A DNA stretch of 64,000 nucleotides from Anaerolineaceae bacterium. Its GTDB lineage: Bacteria > Chloroflexota > Anaerolineae > Anaerolineales > Villigracilaceae. The notes beneath the pieces are model-generated. The model did no database searches. It saw only the letters and a list, made by a program, of their open reading frames with translations, and was not told the origin of the DNA. The stretch covers positions 62,001 to 126,000 of the forward strand of contig WOUS01000005.1 in assembly GCA_009772985.1 (NCBI GenBank), written 5' to 3'. Below, one piece after another: positions 9,826 to 18,225 of this stretch. Numbering within the stretch: the first letter of the stretch is position 1; the number at the start of each line of letters is the position of its first letter. The position numbers and the translations under genes were made by a program.

Positions 9826-10228
9826 GTTCTACCTCCATGGTATTAGAATTATTTGTAATAACACTCTTTGCATCGAATTGCCCGAATTTCACGAATCTTC
9901 TTCGGGTAATTCGTGAAAATTCGATGCAAAAGACAGGCAAGTGCAATTACCGATAAAATCTATTGAGTGATTGTACCCTACGTGACCCGAACAACCCGGC
10001 ATTACTTAAGTAAAGTTAACGATTTTTTTACAACGCTCCGCGCCCTTTATTAACGCAGAATGGCACAACTTTATTCGATATTCCGCCTGTTTGGGCGGGT
10101 TGTTTATCTCCATACATCTTGTGATAATCGTCGCAACCATTGGTGACATTAAAACCTGTAACCCGGATGCAACTTTGAGTATTATGATACGATAGGATGA
10201 GTTATTCGTATTGGCAGGAGAAACGGCT
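9826..10228. other. Intergenic region between divergent genes
   Basis: A gene-free, AT-richer stretch separating the minus-strand efflux operon from the plus-strand oxidoreductase. It must hold both promoters. It contains the inverted repeat at 9867-9930 and, near 10000-10040, a run of T residues. I could not pick out a convincing -35/-10 pair for either side, and no ORF is seen. Confidence 0.6.
9867..9930. repeat. Inverted repeat with scrambled inner blocks
   Basis: Perfect 13-base outer arms, TTTGCATCGAATT and AATTCGATGCAAA. Inside, the blocks CCCGAA and TTCACGAA occur on one side and TTCGGG and TTCGTGAA on the other but in non-mirrored order. The inner words recall the TTCGTG repeat family (R4) at 34092 and 47162. 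Confidence 0.7.
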
Positions 10229-11665
10229 ATGCAGAACATCCCGAGCGAATCCCTCGAAATAGACCGCAAGGCACGCGTCTACATGCCTTACCACGACCTG
10301 TCGCTGCGCCCGCCCACCGAGCGCGTCTGCGACTTCGGCGACGTGACCATCGCGCTGGACTCCGACCGGGCCATGCTGGAAGCCGCGCGCTGCATCCACT
10401 GCCCCGACCCGGCCCCCTGTATGGTGGCCTGCCCCTGCCACAACGACATCCCCTCGGCCATGTGGCTCATCGAACAGGGCCGCTACGTCGAAGCCGCACA
10501 ACTCTACCGCCAGACCAGTTCCCTGCCCGAAATCTGCTCACGCGTCTGCCCGCACGAACAACTCTGCCAGGGTTCCTGCGTTTTGAACAAGACCCACGAG
10601 CCGGTGCTGTGCGGCCCCCTGGAAACCTTCGTGACCTGCTACGAGCGCAAGACCGCCGGGGTGGTCCTCCCGGCCAGCAAGCCGACCGGCAGGAAAGTGG
10701 CCCTGGTCGGCGCGGGACCGGCCAGCCTGGGCTGCGCCGAGCAACTGCTCCAGCAGGGACACGATGTCACGTTCTTCGACTCCAAGCCCGCCCCCGGCGG
10801 CCTGCTCGTCTACGGCATTCCGAACTTCAAACTGGCCAAGGAAGTCTTCTTCTGCCGCTGGGGCGATTTCGAAAAGGCCGGCGCCAAATTCGTCGGCAAT
10901 ACGAAGATCGGCAAGGACAAGACGATTGACCAGTTGTTCGCCGAAGGCTTCGAGGCGGTCTTCATCGGCGTGGGCGTCGGCATAGACGCCAAGATGGAAA
11001 TCCCCGGCGAAGACCTGCCCGGCGTCTACGAGGCCACTGACTTCCTGATGCGCGCCAACACCGAACTGAACCTGCTGCCCGAGCACATGCGCGCACGCCC
11101 GGCCATCGGCAAGCGCATCGTGGTCATCGGCGGCGGCGACACCGCCTCTGATTGCCTGCGCTCGGCCCTGCGCATGGGCGCCGAGGAAGTGACCTGCGCC
11201 TACCGACGCACCGAGAAGGAAATGCCCGGCGGGCGCAAGGACCGCAAGATGGCAAAAGAAGAAGGCGCAAAGTACCGCTTCCTGACCCAGCCGGTGAAAT
11301 TCATCGCCGGGGAGGACGGCAAACTGGCCGCCATCGAGTGCATCGAAATGATACTCGGCGAACCGGACGCCAAGGGCCGCCGCAAGCCGGTCCCGGTGGA
11401 AGGCTCGAACTTCTCCATCGCCGTGGATACTGCCATCAAGGCCCTCGGCTACTGGCCGGACCCGGCGCTGGGCGAGACCACGCCCGGGCTGGAAGTCCAC
11501 GACTGGGGCATGATCACGGTCACGGATCGGGAAACGGGCGCCACCACCCGCGCGGGCGTCTACTCCGGCGGCGACGTAGTCACCGGCCCCGACCTGGTGG
11601 TGACGGCCATGGTCGGCGGGCGCAAGGCGGCCATGGCGATGGATGAGTATTTGAAGAGCAAGTGA
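10229..11665 (+). CDS. GltD-like NAD(P)/FAD oxidoreductase
   Basis: A 478-residue flavoprotein of the glutamate-synthase small-subunit family, related to PreT. The N-terminal region has clustered Cys (H-C-P-D-P-A-P-C ... C-P-C near 58-73 and C-S-R-V-C ... C-Q-G-S-C near 105-120) for two 4Fe-4S clusters. Two dinucleotide folds follow: V-A-L-V-G-A-G-P-A-S near residue 160 for FAD and V-V-I-G-G-G-D-T-A-S-D near 304 for NAD(P)H. It would pass electrons from NAD(P)H to a partner such as a glutamate synthase or dihydropyrimidine dehydrogenase subunit; none is adjacent. ATG 10229 was chosen over an upstream TTG because AGGAG sits 9 bases before it. Confidence 0.92.
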   Translation: MQNIPSESLEIDRKARVYMPYHDLSLRPPTERVCDFGDVTIALDSDRAMLEAARCIHCPDPAPCMVACPCHNDIPSAMWLIEQGRYVEAAQLYRQTSSLPEICSRVCPHEQLCQGSCVLNKTHEPVLCGPLETFVTCYERKTAGVVLPASKPTGRKVALVGAGPASLGCAEQLLQQGHDVTFFDSKPAPGGLLVYGIPNFKLAKEVFFCRWGDFEKAGAKFVGNTKIGKDKTIDQLFAEGFEAVFIGVGVGIDAKMEIPGEDLPGVYEATDFLMRANTELNLLPEHMRARPAIGKRIVVIGGGDTASDCLRSALRMGAEEVTCAYRRTEKEMPGGRKDRKMAKEEGAKYRFLTQPVKFIAGEDGKLAAIECIEMILGEPDAKGRRKPVPVEGSNFSIAVDTAIKALGYWPDPALGETTPGLEVHDWGMITVTDRETGATTRAGVYSGGDVVTGPDLVVTAMVGGRKAAMAMDEYLKSK

Positions 11666-11683
11666 AAAAAAACGAAAAACAAA

Positions 11684-11709
11684 AGCGCGGCTGATGAATC
11701 GGCCGCGCT
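11684..11709 (+). terminator. Terminator after the GltD-like gene
   Basis: Perfect 8-base stem AGCGCGGC/GCCGCGCT, with A-rich sequence before and TTCGTTT after. Confidence 0.75.
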
Positions 11710-11726
11710 TCGTTTATGTTTGCCGC

Positions 11727-11855
11727 ATGACCACTCCCGTCATCGTCCAACTCTCGAGCCGGGGCGGGCTGGGCGAGTTCATGCGCCTGGGCTTTTCGTT
11801 TTACGAAGCAGAGGGGATTGAGGAGGGACTCCACAGGCTGGGACAGTGCCTGTAG
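11727..11855 (+). pseudogene. Relic of an aminotransferase gene (tail copy A)
   Basis: A 42-residue frame beginning M-T-T-P-V-I-V-Q-L and ending with the C-terminal 30 residues of a class I/II PLP aminotransferase (G-G-L-G-E-F-M-R-L-G, F-Y-E-A-E-G). Bases 11751-11855 align without gaps to 12992-13096 with few differences. The PLP and catalytic parts are absent. The N-terminal nine residues may be the true start of the lost enzyme, making this an internally deleted relic; that is inference. The DUF3800 gene lies between the two tail copies. Confidence 0.75.
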
Positions 11856-11949
11856 GCGGTTGACGCTTGCGGCATTTCGCTTTACACTATTCCAAATGCA
11901 CATTGCCTTTCGAGAGCAAATTCTGATGCCAAAATCCGGAAATTACCAC

Positions 11950-12039
11950 TTGACTTTTGTTCTAATCCGGCTAAACTAAGTTCAGTATACCCGCCAAGCC
12001 TCTATCCCTTTGGGATATGCTCAAATGTGGCGGGTTTTT
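11950..12039 (+). promoter_or_regulatory. Possible promoter and leader hairpin upstream of the DUF3800 gene
   Basis: TTGACT at 11950-11955 and TAAACT at 11972-11977 with a 16-base spacer suggest a weak promoter. It is followed by a hairpin, ACCCGCCA (11989) with TGGCGGGT (12028) and a T run, enclosing a smaller ATCCC/GGGAT stem. The hairpin could end read-through transcripts or attenuate the gene. Confidence 0.4.
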
Positions 12040-12072
12040 GTGGCAATTTTGGCTGAAAGTGGTACATAACCT

Positions 12073-12729
12073 GTGGCGAATTCTCCCATGCGATATGCCT
12101 TCGTGGACGAATCGGGAACGGTTGCCTGCAACGCGGATAACCATTTCCTTGCCATTGCCCTGGTCAGCACTGCACAGCCGCGTACAATCGAAGTGCTGGT
12201 TCGTAAAGCGCATAAAAAATACGGCACCAGTCTGGCCTCCGGGGAGATGAAAGCCGATGCTTCCAGCGAAGCGACCATCCGGAAGTTCTTGCAGAAACTG
12301 GCCGCTCAACCGGTGGCAATCGTGGCAGTGATCATCAACAAACAAAGCATCGTCCGTCCGCCAGCGAACTTGGAAGACATTTATCGTGAGGCAGTTGGAC
12401 AGGCCGTGCGTCATGCCGTCAGCCGCTGGCCGCGCATGGAAATTGTGCTGGATAAGCGCTATACCGCCAGAAAATTGCGCTATGCTCTGGAACAATCCAT
12501 TCGCGAGCAAATCGCCGACCTGCATCAGGAAGTCATCCTCATTCACCAGGAAGATTCGCTGGCGCGCAAAGAACTCCAGGCCACCGATTACGTGGCCTGG
12601 GCGTTCTTCCAAAAATATGTGCACGGCGACAGCCGTTTTTATGATTTGATTGCCGGGAGGGTTATTGTTGAGGAAGTGGTGGAACGCAGGGTATGGCAAA
12701 AGAAAAAAGCGGCTCACCCTGGGTCCTGA
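12073..12729 (+). CDS. DUF3800 domain protein
   Basis: A 213-218 residue DUF3800 protein. The family signature F-V-D-E-S-G-T is near the N-terminus, acidic and Lys residues recur around M-K-A-D-A-S-S-E (about residue 59), and I-V-L-D-K-R-Y lies in the middle. DUF3800 has an RNase H-like fold and often travels with mobile or defence genes; its biochemical role is not established. The frame can start at GTG 12073 or ATG 12088, neither with a good ribosome-binding site. It is flanked on both sides by relics of the same aminotransferase gene, suggesting insertion into, or recombination at, that gene. No partner gene is adjacent on the same strand. Confidence 0.85.
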   Translation: MANSPMRYAFVDESGTVACNADNHFLAIALVSTAQPRTIEVLVRKAHKKYGTSLASGEMKADASSEATIRKFLQKLAAQPVAIVAVIINKQSIVRPPANLEDIYREAVGQAVRHAVSRWPRMEIVLDKRYTARKLRYALEQSIREQIADLHQEVILIHQEDSLARKELQATDYVAWAFFQKYVHGDSRFYDLIAGRVIVEEVVERRVWQKKKAAHPGS

Positions 12730-12862
12730 TTTCAGTCTTTCCCTGCACATTCCAGCGCAGGCTAGGCACACTCTCCGAGTGTCCGGGATCACCAGGCTTT
12801 ACGATACCGCTTCGCAAGTATTCTAGCATATCCGAATACCGAAGTCAATCATTTTTTTAACC

Positions 12863-13096
12863 TTGCAGATTGAGCAATTTCGCACCCCGCAGGGTGGATT
12901 CTTCTTCTGGGTGCGCCTGCCGGGCGTGGACACATTCGAACTCCAGAAGAGGGCCGCGGCTTTCAAAGTGGGACTCCGCCCAGGGGCGCGCTTCTCCAGC
13001 GCGGGCGGGCTGGGCGAGTACATGCGCCTGGGCTTTTCGTTTTACGAAGCGGAGGGGATTGAGGAGGGACTGCGGCGGCTGGCGCAGTGCCTGTAA
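12863..13096 (+). pseudogene. C-terminal fragment of an aminotransferase gene (tail copy B)
   Basis: A 77-residue open frame matching only the C-terminal domain of a class I/II PLP aminotransferase of the 2-aminoadipate/multi-substrate type: T-P-Q-G-G-F-F-F-W-V-R-L-P, then P-G-A-R-F-S-S-A-G-G and F-Y-E-A-E-G-I-E-E-G-L. No start codon context and no PLP-lysine domain are present. The last 105 bases are repeated at 11751-11855. The stop codon is preserved and lies 14 bases from the opposing restriction-methylase tail, so the fragment marks an old convergent gene junction. Confidence 0.85.
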
Positions 13097-13109
13097 AAGC
13101 CATTGCTGC

Positions 13110-13210
13110 TCATCTCTTGACTTCCACCACCCTAATCTCTTCCTCCGTCAACCCATACAGACGGTAGACGCGCGCATCAATCTCTTTATCCAGCGCCTCG
13201 ATGCGCTTCT
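13110..13210 (-). pseudogene. 3'-end copy of the Eco57I-type gene
   Basis: On the minus strand this stretch encodes L-D-K-E-I-D-A-R-V-Y-R-L-Y-G-L-T-E-E-E and a stop. It copies the last about 30 codons of the restriction-methylase gene at 13930. Bases 13121-13210 align gap-free to 13938-14027 with about 83 of 90 identical by hand. The rest of the gene is missing. The membrane-protein gene between the two copies reads into this segment in another frame. Confidence 0.85.
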
Positions 13211-13734
13211 GATGTTTCGTCTGGCGGCTCAGTGATTGTCGTTGTTGTGGTATCGGCTGGCGGCTGGGTAATCGTCGTCGTGGTAGTATCGCTGCTCTTC
13301 TTACGCCAGTTTTTAATGATCTCCTCGGTCGAGCGCGTGCCGAAGTAGAATGATATGACGACTGCCACCATTGTGATGAAATTGTCGAGCACATCCTTGA
13401 CCGTCTCGTTATCCAATTGGGAATCGGGAGCCGTGAAGATAAGGACAGCCAGTACATAGTAGAAAACCGAGAGTATCGAGGCGGCAATGGCATGCCTGAC
13501 CTCGCCGTTGCGCATGTTGCTTTCACCCGAGAAAAGGTTGGAAATGAGCAACACCCCGAAAAACGTGATGATCCCCACCACCGGCGTCAGTTGCGCCGGG
13601 GACCAGTCCCAGGCCCAGAAACCTTCCTCTTTGTAGGCAAGGACAATTACCAGGACCAGCAGCAGGGGAACCAATAAGGTTGCTATCACCCCCAAAATTT
13701 TACGTATCGTAGTCCAGTTAGATTTTGATGTCAT
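13186..13734 (-). CDS. Small membrane protein with Thr-rich tail, function unknown
   Basis: A 182-residue protein with four likely membrane segments (about residues 10-32, 45-65, 80-102 and 115-135), a T-R-S-T-E-E-I-I motif, and a C-terminal tail with a doubled unit D-T-T-T-T-T-I-T-x-P-P. No family is recognised. The ATG at 13734 was chosen because AGGAGG lies 9 bases upstream. The last residues come from out-of-frame reading of the duplicated restriction-gene tail, so the C-terminus was probably created when the gene was inserted. Base composition is less GC-rich than the surrounding genes. Confidence 0.7.
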   Translation of the reverse strand: MTSKSNWTTIRKILGVIATLLVPLLLVLVIVLAYKEEGFWAWDWSPAQLTPVVGIITFFGVLLISNLFSGESNMRNGEVRHAIAASILSVFYYVLAVLIFTAPDSQLDNETVKDVLDNFITMVAVVISFYFGTRSTEEIIKNWRKKSSDTTTTTITQPPADTTTTTITEPPDETSEAHRGAG

Positions 13735-13858
13735 GAAATAGTACCTCCTTTGAGAATGGATTTGAGATTGCATGTGATCCCATGGTTTCAGGCTGACTCA
13801 ATCGTTTGTAGAATATTCTGAAGATATTATAGCGATTCCGTCTCTCAATTTCAATCTA

Positions 13859-13921
13859 AAACGTTCCGCAGACTGCGCACCGATCATTACCTCGACCAGG
13901 TTCCAGTCTGCGGGACGCTTC
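13859..13921 (-). terminator. Long-loop hairpin after the restriction-methylase gene
   Basis: Arms with CCGCAGACTG and CAGTCTGCGG separated by about 27 bases. On the minus strand the structure is followed by TTTTAG, just past the gene's stop. Confidence 0.6.
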
Positions 13922-13929
13922 TCCACATA

Positions 13930-16689
13930 TCATTTGCCTTCCACAATCTTGATCTCTTCCTCCGTCAACCCATACAGACGGTAGACGCGCACATCTATCT
14001 CTTTATCCAGCGCCTGGATGCGCTTCTGCAAACTGAAGCGGACATCTTCCTTGCCCGTCTTGGCCTGCTGGTGTTGCTTCTGCAAGGCCAGCATCTCCTC
14101 CACCATCTTGACGATCTCATCATGTGTGGACTTTTCGCCGCGGTCGGCGAAGTCAATCCGGCGGATGGGGAGTTGCCTGACTGTTTCAGGATATATGTTT
14201 AGACCGCCCTCTAACTTTCTGCGGAAATAAAAATCTACTAATCGAGAGTTTATATGAGCCAGAAGAAATTTTGGATCATACGGCTTGGCGAGTTCTGCTT
14301 CATCGCTTGTGATCTTAATTTGAGACCTCTTTACACCAAATAAATAACTCTTCATCACACATAGGTGTAATGAATGGTCAGTGTATAACTTTTGGCCGTC
14401 ATACGTTGCTATTAACCCTTTATCGCCTGCTACCATCTGCACCATAATTTTATCGTTCTCGAATAGTTCTGGGAATTTAGGGCGGTGCATTTCCTTTGCT
14501 CGATATTCTAGGAATCGTCTACTTATTGGTGGCAGGTAACGCGAAATATCTTTTGCCTCAATATATGATTTATAACCGGGCTGAGACTGTTCATGAATCA
14601 ATCTCTCTTTTGATTCACCTGTTTTTGGGTCATGCAATACTGCCCCAGTAATGACATAGCACAAATCTCCTACTTTGAGACTTTGGCTATCAATCTTTTC
14701 CAAGATAGAGATTGTTGAATTATCAAAATCGAGACGGAATGAGTTGAGAGGTGTTTCTTGAAAAACACTTTGGGTTATCATCAAACTTCCAGCTTCTTCT
14801 TGATTAATCCCATCTCGATATGATTCTTGCCTAATGATCTTAACGCGACTTGATTGACGGATAGATGAGTTGGATTCTTTCCGAAGAATGAAAATACAAG
14901 TCGCTACACTGGCTTGTTGAAAGACCTTATATTCGGAAAGATCAACTATCGTTTCAATAGCACACGATTTCAGGATAAAAGCACGCAACAACTTGGCATA
15001 GTTCTCGTTCAACACTGGGTACGGGAGGATGAACCCCAAGCGTCCGCCTTCTTTCAGCATCTTTATCGCGCGTTCCAAAAAAAGAATAAAGATGTCAAAT
15101 CGCCCATATGCGACCTCAAAATTATTACCATCCATATAGTAGTCGCGTTGATCCCGCGGCATATTCTCAGCGCGAATATAGGGCGGGTTGCCGATGATGA
15201 TATCGAAACCGCCCTCTTTCTTTACTTCGGGAAAAGCCTGTTGCCAGGTTTCGGGGCGCAGGCTGTCGGCGTTGTAAATATTTGCGAGCAGGGGCAACTT
15301 CTGGCGTCCATGCAGGGCGCGCAGCAGCAGGTTCAGGCGCGCCACATCCACGGCCTGCTTGTCCTTGTCCACGCCGAAGATGCAGGATTGCAGGAGTTCG
15401 AGGCGGCGGAGGTTGTCATGTAAGGTGTCTTCCTCGCCATAAGCCTGATGACGCTGTGCCGCCACAAACCGGTCAAGGGCATCGAAGGCTTCGATCAGGA
15501 ACGAGCCGGAGCCGCAGGCCATGTCGAGGATGCGCGGCGGCGCCGACGGGTTGTAGCCGTGTTCGTCCAGCCAGCGGCTTACCGTCTGCCCGACGATGTA
15601 TTTCGTTACGAAAGCGGGAGTGTAGTAGATGCCCTGGCTCTTGCGCTTGGTGCGCTTTTCCTCCACATGCGAGGCGGCGGCGATCAGGCCGGTCTCGCCT
15701 TGCGTCTCGGTGACGATGTGGCCGAGGTACTGCTCGTAGGCCGTGCCGAGCACGTCCGCCTCGAGGGCGTTGAAGTTGTAACGCACGAAGTTCTTCTCGT
15801 ACAGCCCGCGGATGAGCGCCTCCAGCGGCGGGCGGTCGCAGTAGAGTTCTTCGGAGAAGTGCGGGGCGAAGAGTTCCGAGTTATACGTGGCGTCGAACTG
15901 GCGGAAGAGTTCGTTCAATTTGGCCGAGAGTTTGTCCAACTGGCGCCGGTCTTCCAGTTCGCGCAGCAACGGCATCAGGCGCATCGGCTCCACGTCCCGG
16001 TCTTCGGCGGTGCGGATGAAGATGAGCCGGTTAAGCAGGCGCAGCACGGCCTCGTCAATCTGCGCCGGGGAGTATTCCTTGTTGTAACCGCGCAGGCTCT
16101 TATAGAGTTCGCTGCGCCACGATCTCAGGTCATCGAACAGGTTCAGGCTGACCGGCAATCGCTTGACGCGTTTGCCCACCTTGTCGGCTTCGCGCTCCAG
16201 CCGCCCGGCAGCGGTCTCTTCGCGCGAGAACCACCACAGGCGCTCGAAATCGGTCAGATACGTATCCAGATTGAAGTCCACAAACTGCGCCCGGAAGGGA
16301 TCGGTCTCCTTCCATTCGGCGTTGAAGACGCGCAGTCCCTCGAAATCGGAAAGCAGCGCCCAGGTCACCGACTTGGTCCAGGCGTAGTCAATCGCCTGCT
16401 GCACCCAGCGCGGGTCGTTTAAGTCTTCGGAGGCTTTCTTGGTTTCGAGAAAATAGCGCGGGATGCCCCCGATGCGGAAGGAAAAGTCCACGAAGCCGCG
16501 CGAGACTTTTTCTTCGGGGCTGACCTCGTTGACGTTGTCCACGTTCCAGCCGAGGGCGCGGAACATGGGCAGGATGTATCCCTGCCGCGTGGCGTTCTCG
16601 TTCATCCCTTTGCGCTCGGCGGCAGAAAGGGATTTGAACCTTTTTACGAGAGTTTCAATCTGGGCGCAGGCAAATTCAGAAGCGGGCAT
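13930..16689 (-). CDS. Eco57I-like type IIG restriction-modification enzyme
   Basis: A 919-residue single-chain restriction and adenine methyltransferase. The N-terminal nuclease shows the PD-(D/E)XK pattern D68...E82-x-K84 (F-L-E-T-K-K). The methylase has motif I D-M-A-C-G-S-G-S near residue 385 and catalytic N-P-P-Y near 500. The C-terminal third (about 650-860) is AT-richer and would hold the target-recognition domain. It ends with the conserved coiled segment I-D-V-R-V-Y-R-L-Y-G-L-T-E-E-E. ATG 16689 was preferred to a longer frame because GGGGAG precedes it and M-P-A-S-E-F suits the family. No separate specificity subunit is seen. The GC drop in the recognition region suggests acquisition by transfer. 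Confidence 0.92.
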   Translation of the reverse strand: MPASEFACAQIETLVKRFKSLSAAERKGMNENATRQGYILPMFRALGWNVDNVNEVSPEEKVSRGFVDFSFRIGGIPRYFLETKKASEDLNDPRWVQQAIDYAWTKSVTWALLSDFEGLRVFNAEWKETDPFRAQFVDFNLDTYLTDFERLWWFSREETAAGRLEREADKVGKRVKRLPVSLNLFDDLRSWRSELYKSLRGYNKEYSPAQIDEAVLRLLNRLIFIRTAEDRDVEPMRLMPLLRELEDRRQLDKLSAKLNELFRQFDATYNSELFAPHFSEELYCDRPPLEALIRGLYEKNFVRYNFNALEADVLGTAYEQYLGHIVTETQGETGLIAAASHVEEKRTKRKSQGIYYTPAFVTKYIVGQTVSRWLDEHGYNPSAPPRILDMACGSGSFLIEAFDALDRFVAAQRHQAYGEEDTLHDNLRRLELLQSCIFGVDKDKQAVDVARLNLLLRALHGRQKLPLLANIYNADSLRPETWQQAFPEVKKEGGFDIIIGNPPYIRAENMPRDQRDYYMDGNNFEVAYGRFDIFILFLERAIKMLKEGGRLGFILPYPVLNENYAKLLRAFILKSCAIETIVDLSEYKVFQQASVATCIFILRKESNSSIRQSSRVKIIRQESYRDGINQEEAGSLMITQSVFQETPLNSFRLDFDNSTISILEKIDSQSLKVGDLCYVITGAVLHDPKTGESKERLIHEQSQPGYKSYIEAKDISRYLPPISRRFLEYRAKEMHRPKFPELFENDKIMVQMVAGDKGLIATYDGQKLYTDHSLHLCVMKSYLFGVKRSQIKITSDEAELAKPYDPKFLLAHINSRLVDFYFRRKLEGGLNIYPETVRQLPIRRIDFADRGEKSTHDEIVKMVEEMLALQKQHQQAKTGKEDVRFSLQKRIQALDKEIDVRVYRLYGLTEEEIKIVEGK

Positions 16690-16760
16690 GGGCGCTCCCC
16701 GTAGGGAAATTGGTTGGATGCTGTTATTGTATACCAAAAACGGGCAACCCTGACAAGTTT

Positions 16761-16805
16761 TTGACAACCTGTCAGGTCGTGTTTATTATTGGTTATAATC
16801 CCCCC
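16761..16805 (+). promoter_or_regulatory. Promoter(s) of the membrane metalloprotease gene, possibly leaderless
   Basis: TTGACA at 16761-16766 and TATTAT at 16784-16789 are separated by 17 bases. A second box TATAAT at 16794-16799 ends 6 bases before the ATG at 16806. No ribosome-binding site lies between, so transcripts from the second box would be leaderless. Confidence 0.6.
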
Positions 16806-18101
16806 ATGCCCCAACGCGTCGTACTCGCCCTCGAAAACCTGCTCTTCGCCTTCATCGTCGCCGCCCTGGTCTCCACCAGCGGCGCCGTCCCCTCCACCGA
16901 CCCCGGCGACCGGGCGCGCCGCTTCACGCTGGCCATCGAGTTCGATTTCGTCTCCTGGACCGTGAACGCCGCGTACGTCAAACTCGGCCAGTCGGCGCTC
17001 GACACCCCCTTCCACTTCGACGAGGCCGCCCGCCACCGCCTCGTGGTGGATTACCTGCGCCTGATGGAAAACATCCTGTGGGACGAGTACAACCTCCGGC
17101 TGGCCTACACCGACCCGTCCATCCTGGACCCGGAATCCGCCTCGGCAGGATGGCGCGCCGACCTCGCCAGCCTCTACGCCCGCCAGCGCCAACTCGCCCC
17201 GCTGGCCGAGTCCGTTTTGCAGGAACAGGTCTCCGCCGTCCTGGCCGACCTCGGGCTGACGACCGGCGGCCAGCCGGTCCCGCCCGTGGCCTTTCACATC
17301 AGCCCCCTGCCCTACAACCTCATCATCTCGCCGCGTGACAAAATCCGGCAGGACGCCTCCATCTCGCTGCTGCCCGACCTGACGGTGGACCGCGCCACCG
17401 CCCTCGAAGCCGAAGTGGCCGCCGCGCTGGACGTCTCAACGCTGGTCGTGCCGGTCGGCGGCATCGGCTCGTACCCCACCATGGTCATGCGCACCACCTC
17501 CCTCGACTGGCTGGCCGAAGTGGTGGCCCACGAGTGGATCCACAACTGGCTGACCCTGCGTCCGCTCGGCTTCAACTACTCCACCACGCCCGAACTGCGC
17601 ACGATGAACGAGACCGCCGCCTCCATCGCCGGGACCGAGATCTCGCTCCTGGTGCTGGAACGCTACTACCCCGAACTTTATGCTGAGCGCAGTCGAAGCA
17701 TGGCCGCCGCCGGCGCAATCCGGACCGTCAGCCTGCCGCTCGGCCCGGTCGGAGTCGGCGGCCTGCCGCGCCTGCCCTTCGACTTCCGCGCCGAGATGCA
17801 CACCACCCGCGTCCGCGTGGACGAACTGCTGGCAGCCGGGAAGATCGTCGAAGCCGAAGCCTACATGGAACAGCGGCGGCAACTCTTCTGGGACAACGGC
17901 TACCCCATCCGCAAACTCAACCAGGCCTACTTTGCTTTCTACGGAGCCTACGCCGACGCGCCCGGCGGCGCGGCGGGCGAGGACCCGGTGGGCCCGGCGG
18001 TGCGCGCCCTGCGCGAGCAGAGCGGTTCGCTGGCCGAGTTCCTCAAGACCATCGCGGCGATGAATTCCTTCCAGCAGTTGCAGGACGCGCTGGCGAAATA
18101 A
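16806..18101 (+). CDS. Membrane-anchored HExxH metalloprotease-like protein
   Basis: A 431-residue protein with one N-terminal membrane segment (about residues 5-25) and a large extracytoplasmic part. The zinc motif H-E-W-I-H (in V-V-A-H-E-W-I-H-N-W) lies near residue 242, and M-N-E-T-A-A-S-I-A-G about 30 residues later can supply the glutamate third ligand of a gluzincin. No named family is recognised with certainty. It precedes a lipoprotein with folding domains and a PrsW-like protease, so a role in envelope protein turnover is plausible but unproven. The start is fixed by the absence of other in-frame ATGs near the promoter at 16794. Confidence 0.75.
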   Translation: MPQRVVLALENLLFAFIVAALVSTSGAVPSTDPGDRARRFTLAIEFDFVSWTVNAAYVKLGQSALDTPFHFDEAARHRLVVDYLRLMENILWDEYNLRLAYTDPSILDPESASAGWRADLASLYARQRQLAPLAESVLQEQVSAVLADLGLTTGGQPVPPVAFHISPLPYNLIISPRDKIRQDASISLLPDLTVDRATALEAEVAAALDVSTLVVPVGGIGSYPTMVMRTTSLDWLAEVVAHEWIHNWLTLRPLGFNYSTTPELRTMNETAASIAGTEISLLVLERYYPELYAERSRSMAAAGAIRTVSLPLGPVGVGGLPRLPFDFRAEMHTTRVRVDELLAAGKIVEAEAYMEQRRQLFWDNGYPIRKLNQAYFAFYGAYADAPGGAAGEDPVGPAVRALREQSGSLAEFLKTIAAMNSFQQLQDALAK

Positions 18102-18107
18102 GATGGC

Positions 18108-18214
18108 TCATTGGGAGTTGCCGTGATATACCCCCACATGTAGGGGCGAACCTGCGTGTTCGCCCGGGCAGACACTCAGGTCTGCCCCTACATCACGGCG
18201 ATTCCCAGAGAACC
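18108..18214. repeat. Palindromic repeat, family R2, copy 1
   Basis: Arms TTGGGAGTTGCCGTG and CACGGCGATTCCCA enclose a 68-base core (18126-18193) made of two GTAGGGGC/GCCCCTAC-type stems with GAACCTGCGTGTTC and CAGACACTCAGGTCTG. Copy 2 is at 58659-58766 with the core inverted relative to the arms. Confidence 0.85.
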
Positions 18215-18225
18215 TAAAAAGTGAG

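Noticed and set aside
13930-16689. Complete defence island around the Eco57I-type gene
   Set aside because: No second recognised defence gene lies next to it. DUF3800 and the membrane protein are suggestive but have no established defence role here.
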